Source of the DNA: Odontesthes bonariensis
Lineage: Eukaryota; Chordata; Actinopteri; Atheriniformes; Atherinopsidae
Assembly: GCF_027942865.1 (NCBI RefSeq)
Contig: NC_134510.1
Span: 8,528,001-8,592,000, forward strand
DNA: 64,000 bases
Reading direction: 5' to 3'
A model generated the notes under the pieces. It worked only from the letters and a program-made list of their open reading frames with translations, searched no databases and was not told the DNA's origin. Below are positions 63,001 through 64,000 of the stretch, one piece after another. Position 1 is the first letter of the stretch. Every line of letters begins with the position of its first letter. A program made the position numbers and the translations under genes.

Positions 63001-63585
63001 GATCTTTTTTGTGGATTGATGGGGACACATTTTATTGCCACAAAACAGATGACAAAAATGGACAACAACAGAAAACAGTTGTTGTTAGCCAAGAAACTAC
63101 TAAATCATAGGATATAAGCAGGGGCGGGAGTAAGGGTAGGGGGGTTAAAAAGAGCTAATTCTGACAAGAGCACTTGGAGAAAGGCCTAGCTTTGTTTGTC
63201 ACATTGCAGAGGTCTACAATGCCTCAAGCATATTCCTGGTTTTACTGTAGTTTCTTTTAAAGTTTGGCAACCAGATTATCTCCGGGATCCTGGCATTCTT
63301 GATCATGTTTTAAAAACTTAGTTGTTTTTTTTTTTACAGCTGTAGCGTACGTTTCTCACATGTTTTGTCAAAGCTTTGTTTTGCGTGGCAATATGAGAAG
63401 AACAGTGAATCAGTTACAGCTGAAAGTACCTGTTTCTGGACACCACTGAGTTGCACCACCTTGATGATAAGTGATGCGGTGCGTCCTTTGTACTGAATGG
63501 TCCTCAGTAGCATCCCTACGTTGTCCACACTGAAGGGCTCTGACCAGCGCCAGTTCCCCCATCCCTCGATGCAGATGTGTAGCAG
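35893..63585 (-). CDS. vps13b: VPS13B bridge-like lipid transfer protein, C-terminal third (partial)
   Basis: Twenty-two exons in transcript order: 63585-63430, 60457-60191, 58259-58176, 57804-57629, 54971-54801, 51996-51789, 50613-50425, 49892-49746, 48708-48422, 47826-47699, 47574-47378, 46449-46331, 45670-45220, 44777-44619, 44346-44118, 42064-41888, 41259-41089, 40444-40268, 38029-37927, 36675-36507, 36414-36334 and 36141-35893. They join in phase to 1364 codons plus stop; the gene continues past the right edge (the family is about 4000 residues). The part seen covers the end of the VPS13 adaptor-binding (VAB) region (GWGNWRWSEPFSVD), the very conserved C-terminal helical region (LVSIHASLKLYIASDHTPLS, FFRLPYEGLTRGPGAFVSGV) and the terminal PH-like domain. 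VPS13B moves lipid at Golgi membranes; human loss causes Cohen syndrome. One intron has a GC donor (50423-50424). All others are GT-AG. Confidence 0.97.
36676..37926 (-). other. vps13b: vps13b intron, no gene seen
   Basis: This 1.25-kb intron holds no recognisable transposon, RNA gene or conserved frame. A short CA run lies near 36790-36801. Confidence 0.55.
38905..39140. repeat. Probable dispersed teleost repeat ending in a TG run
   Basis: The segment contains GGTCCAATAG, GGGGACCAAATATTAGGCCCC, GAGGGTCAAAACTTGGG and a GTTAGGGT-type stretch, then two copies of CTAGTATAGAAAAAAACT-like sequence and a short TG repeat (39127-39140). This arrangement recalls a common fish repeat associated with TG runs. 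I cannot name the family, and the limits are approximate. Confidence 0.45.
39284..39878 (-). mobile_element. Internally deleted hAT transposon with BED-finger remnant
   Basis: The 595-bp element has 11-bp perfect terminal inverted repeats (TAGGGCTGGGC at 39284-39294, complement at 39868-39878) and an 8-bp target duplication ATTCATAC (39276-39283 and 39879-39886), the hAT pattern. On the minus strand, around 39620-39530, it encodes a BED-type zinc finger (VICKHCQVELSS, then LKYHLKAKH). BED fingers form the N-terminus of many hAT transposases. The catalytic part is missing, so it needs a helper. It is in the vps13b intron between exons 40268 and 38029, in the same orientation as the gene. Confidence 0.88.
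40086..42064 (-). other. vps13b: vps13b exons of the ultraconserved C-terminal helical region
   Basis: Exons 42064-41888, 41259-41089 and 40444-40268 encode GWVVGSLEILGSPASLVRSI, DFFRLPYEGLTRGPGAFVSG, LARNMDRLSLDEEHY and KGVISGVGKGIVGVFTKPIG. They are nearly identical to the human protein. This glycine-rich amphipathic region near the VPS13 C-terminus helps membrane and adaptor contact. All three exons begin and end in the same phase (1), so any could be skipped without breaking the frame. Confidence 0.95.
41526..41781 (+). mobile_element. RTE-like non-LTR repeat with GGAT tail, copy 4
   Basis: A perfect 15-bp target duplication GAAGATATACAATAT flanks it (41511-41525 and 41782-41796). It runs from the TCCGGGTACTCCGGCTTCC landmark to GAAAATGAAGGGATGGATG. 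The long duplication is typical of target-primed reverse transcription. It sits in the vps13b intron between exons 41888 and 41259, antisense to the gene. Confidence 0.9.
42113..42316 (-). mobile_element. tRNA-derived SINE
   Basis: On the minus strand it begins with a tRNA-like head with an A box (TGGCGTAGTGGG, 42302-42291) and a perfect B box (GGTTCGAGTCC, 42239-42229). A body with TTTGCTGCATGTCGTTCCCC and an AT-rich tail follow. A 10-bp target duplication GGTTACATTT flanks it (42103-42112 and 42317-42326). It lies in the vps13b intron just upstream of exon 42064-41888, in the same orientation as the gene. Confidence 0.9.
42617..42695. repeat. 79-bp intronic duplication, copy A
   Basis: This segment matches 44536-44614 over 79 bp with three mismatches and no gaps, in the same orientation. 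It lies in the vps13b intron between exons 44118 and 42064, about 1.9 kb from copy B. Flanks do not match and no inverted repeat or tail is present. Confidence 0.93.
42696..44117 (-). other. vps13b: vps13b intron, no gene seen
   Basis: The rest of this intron shows no conserved frame; a 137-codon open frame at 43250-43663 has no recognisable similarity and no splice logic. No transposon was identified here. Confidence 0.55.
44118..44346 (-). other. vps13b: vps13b exon with the most conserved helical segment
   Basis: The exon encodes LTIQPINLLVSIHASLKLYI, then ASDHTPLSFSVFERGPLCTT and ARQLVHALAMHYAAGALFRA. The acceptor at 44347 is chosen because it joins EQ to VLQSVQALV as in the family; the open frame also runs upstream but without a better acceptor. 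Confidence 0.93.
44536..44614. repeat. 79-bp intronic duplication, copy B, abutting a splice donor
   Basis: Copy B begins 3 bp inside the intron beyond the GT donor (44618-44617) of vps13b exon 44777-44619. It is 76/79 identical to 42617-42695. The exon itself is not duplicated. Confidence 0.93.
45671..46330 (-). other. vps13b: vps13b intron, no gene seen
   Basis: AT-rich intron of 660 bp with no recognisable element. Confidence 0.55.
46450..47377 (-). other. vps13b: vps13b intron with a short C homopolymer
   Basis: A C run (46741-46754) is the only striking feature; nothing else is recognised in this intron. Confidence 0.5.
47827..48421 (-). other. vps13b: vps13b intron, no gene seen
   Basis: 595 bp of intron without a recognisable element. 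Confidence 0.5.
48709..49745 (-). other. vps13b: vps13b intron, no gene seen
   Basis: A purine-rich stretch (about 48720-48890 on the plus strand) and a T run near 49228 are the only features. The minus-strand open frame running from exon 49892-49746 into this intron is read-through, not an exon extension. Confidence 0.5.
50423..50424 (-). other. vps13b: GC splice donor in vps13b
   Basis: The exon 50613-50425 ends CAGAAG and is followed by GCAAGG on the minus strand. The next exon (49892-49746) starts in phase 0 with LCQFCVSSVV, exactly as in the family (GAFPGxQK-LCQFC). No GT near the exon end gives an in-frame join, so this is a GC-AG intron. The surrounding donor bases (AAG/GCAAGG) fit the strong consensus such donors need. 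Confidence 0.88.
50614..51788 (-). other. vps13b: vps13b intron, no gene seen
   Basis: 1.2 kb of AT-rich intron, no recognisable element. Confidence 0.5.
51997..54800 (-). other. vps13b: vps13b intron, no gene seen
   Basis: This 2.8-kb intron shows short open frames on both strands but none with family similarity or splice support. No transposon ends were found. Confidence 0.5.
55078..55112 (+). repeat. TG repeat followed by a T run
   Basis: About 11 TG units run directly into about 13 T. Confidence 0.95.
56883..57001 (+). repeat. Compound CACG/CA microsatellite
   Basis: A CACG array (about 13 units) passes through mixed CACACG units into about 26 CA units, 119 bp in all. The gradation suggests the CACG part and the CA part share one origin. 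The whole tract is alternating purine-pyrimidine. Confidence 0.96.
58260..60190 (-). other. vps13b: vps13b intron, no gene seen
   Basis: 1.9 kb of intron with a purine-rich plus strand at about 59040-59320. No recognisable element. Confidence 0.5.
60757..62350 (+). mobile_element. 5'-truncated, broken L2/CR1-type LINE
   Basis: The plus strand encodes the second half of a reverse transcriptase: GWFKSYLSDRFQFVLVN, GVPQGSVLGPILFTLY and the catalytic YADD box (61004-61015). The frame stops at 61276 and resumes at 61289 with ILSQSDAEKLVHAFLTSRLD and SLHWLPVKFRIQFKILLLTY to 61789; about 25 residues normally between these parts are missing. A long 3' UTR ends GGCGCTATATAAATAAA and AATTGAATTGG. With no 5' half and a broken frame it cannot move. 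It lies in the vps13b intron between exons 63430 and 60457, antisense to the gene. Confidence 0.88.
62447..62467 (+). repeat. Short CA-rich repeat
   Basis: ACGCACACACACA-type run of about 10 units next to the LINE, in the same intron. Confidence 0.85.
63430..63585 (-). other. vps13b: vps13b first exon in window (VAB region)
   Basis: The exon encodes EGWGNWRWSEPFSVDNVGML and QYKGRTASLIIKVVQLSGVQ and starts and ends in phase 0. The sequence is typical of the adaptor-binding region of VPS13B. Its acceptor lies very close to a TG repeat (minus strand). Confidence 0.95.
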
Positions 63586-63605
63586 CTACAGGATAGGTAA
63601 GAGGC

Positions 63606-63607
<2 letters not shown>

Positions 63608-63659
<52 letters not shown>
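63608..63659 (+). repeat. CA repeat next to a vps13b splice acceptor
   Basis: About 26 CA units (TG on the transcribed strand) end about 20 bp upstream of the acceptor CCTGTAG of exon 63585-63430. Confidence 0.97.
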
Positions 63660-63662
<3 letters not shown>

Positions 63663-63867
63663 CAGAAGACACCATCCAACATAGGTTAGACTTCTTTCCC
63701 CTCATTTGCCCTGAGGAAAATACAAATAAACAACAACATTCTTTTGTTTACAAGATTTTGGTGAAGGAAGGTTACTTAACAGGCTTGCTGCTGTTGGAAG
63801 TAGAAACGGAAGGTTGCACACAATAAACTGGCTGGTGGAAAACAGCTGATGTGGAAGATAATTATGG

Positions 63868-63899
63868 CTGTGTGTGTGTGTGTGTGCGTGCGTGCGTGT
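63868..63899 (+). repeat. TG/TGCG repeat
   Basis: About nine TG units grade into GCGTGCGTGCGTG. Confidence 0.95.
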
Positions 63900-64000
63900 A
63901 GTTGTGTGGTTGGTTGTGTGAGACTATTTTCTCCACACATCTAAATAAGAGGCACTCTGCTTGGATCTCAGTCTTTTCAGCTACACATTCCTCACTTCTC

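Larger units (their letters stand above)
63586..64000 (-). other. vps13b: vps13b intron to the window edge
   Basis: The intron upstream of exon 63585-63430 contains two dinucleotide repeats and no further exon before the window ends. Confidence 0.7.

Noticed and set aside
62748..63092. Minus-strand frame that looks like a secreted peptide (hydrophobic start, then basic and acidic segments)
   Set aside because: The frame begins with TTG, not ATG, lies in a vps13b intron and has no splice or family support.

Overview
The window is nuclear DNA from a ray-finned fish, probably a teleost with a fairly compact genome. The evidence is vertebrate genes with short GT-AG introns, long CA/TG and CACG microsatellites, and fish-type repeats: Tc1/mariner and hAT elements, a tRNA-derived SINE, L2/CR1-type LINE pieces and an RTE-like repeat with a GGAT tail. 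No bacterial, plasmid or viral gene system is visible.

Four protein-coding genes fill the window. (1) spag1 (minus strand, 1463-16771): a three-block TPR co-chaperone with a C-terminal RPAP3_C domain, needed for assembly of axonemal dynein arms. (2) fbxo43/emi2 (plus, 18231-21144): the F-box and zinc-binding-region inhibitor of the anaphase-promoting complex. (3) rgs22 (plus, 21961-34702): a multi-RGS-domain protein, testis-biased in mammals. (4) vps13b (minus, 35893-63585 and beyond the right edge): the C-terminal third of the bridge-like lipid-transfer protein of the Golgi. All coding exons were assembled by hand from splice sites and reading phase, and each of the three complete models closes in frame (943, 700 and 1160 codons). 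The vps13b part adds 22 in-frame exons (1364 codons plus stop).

Layout: spag1 and fbxo43 are head to head and share a promoter region of a few hundred bases at about 17.0-17.3 kb, which carries a consensus RFX X-box. rgs22 starts about 360 bp after the fbxo43 polyadenylation signal. rgs22 and vps13b converge, with a perfect 22-bp inverted repeat in the rgs22 3' UTR. Gene order and relative orientation match human 8q22.2 (VPS13B-RGS22-FBXO43-SPAG1), except that I see no polr2k or cox6c between them. Spag1, fbxo43 and rgs22 form a germline/cilium-flavoured neighbourhood; vps13b is a broadly expressed trafficking gene.

The rest is intron and intergenic sequence. It holds a nested transposon stack in spag1 (3.4-5.6 kb), an internally deleted hAT with a BED-finger remnant (39.3-39.9 kb), a SINE (42.1-42.3 kb), a broken LINE (60.8-62.35 kb), four copies of one RTE-like repeat, an unexplained 79-bp intronic duplication in vps13b, and several microsatellites placed unusually close to splice sites.
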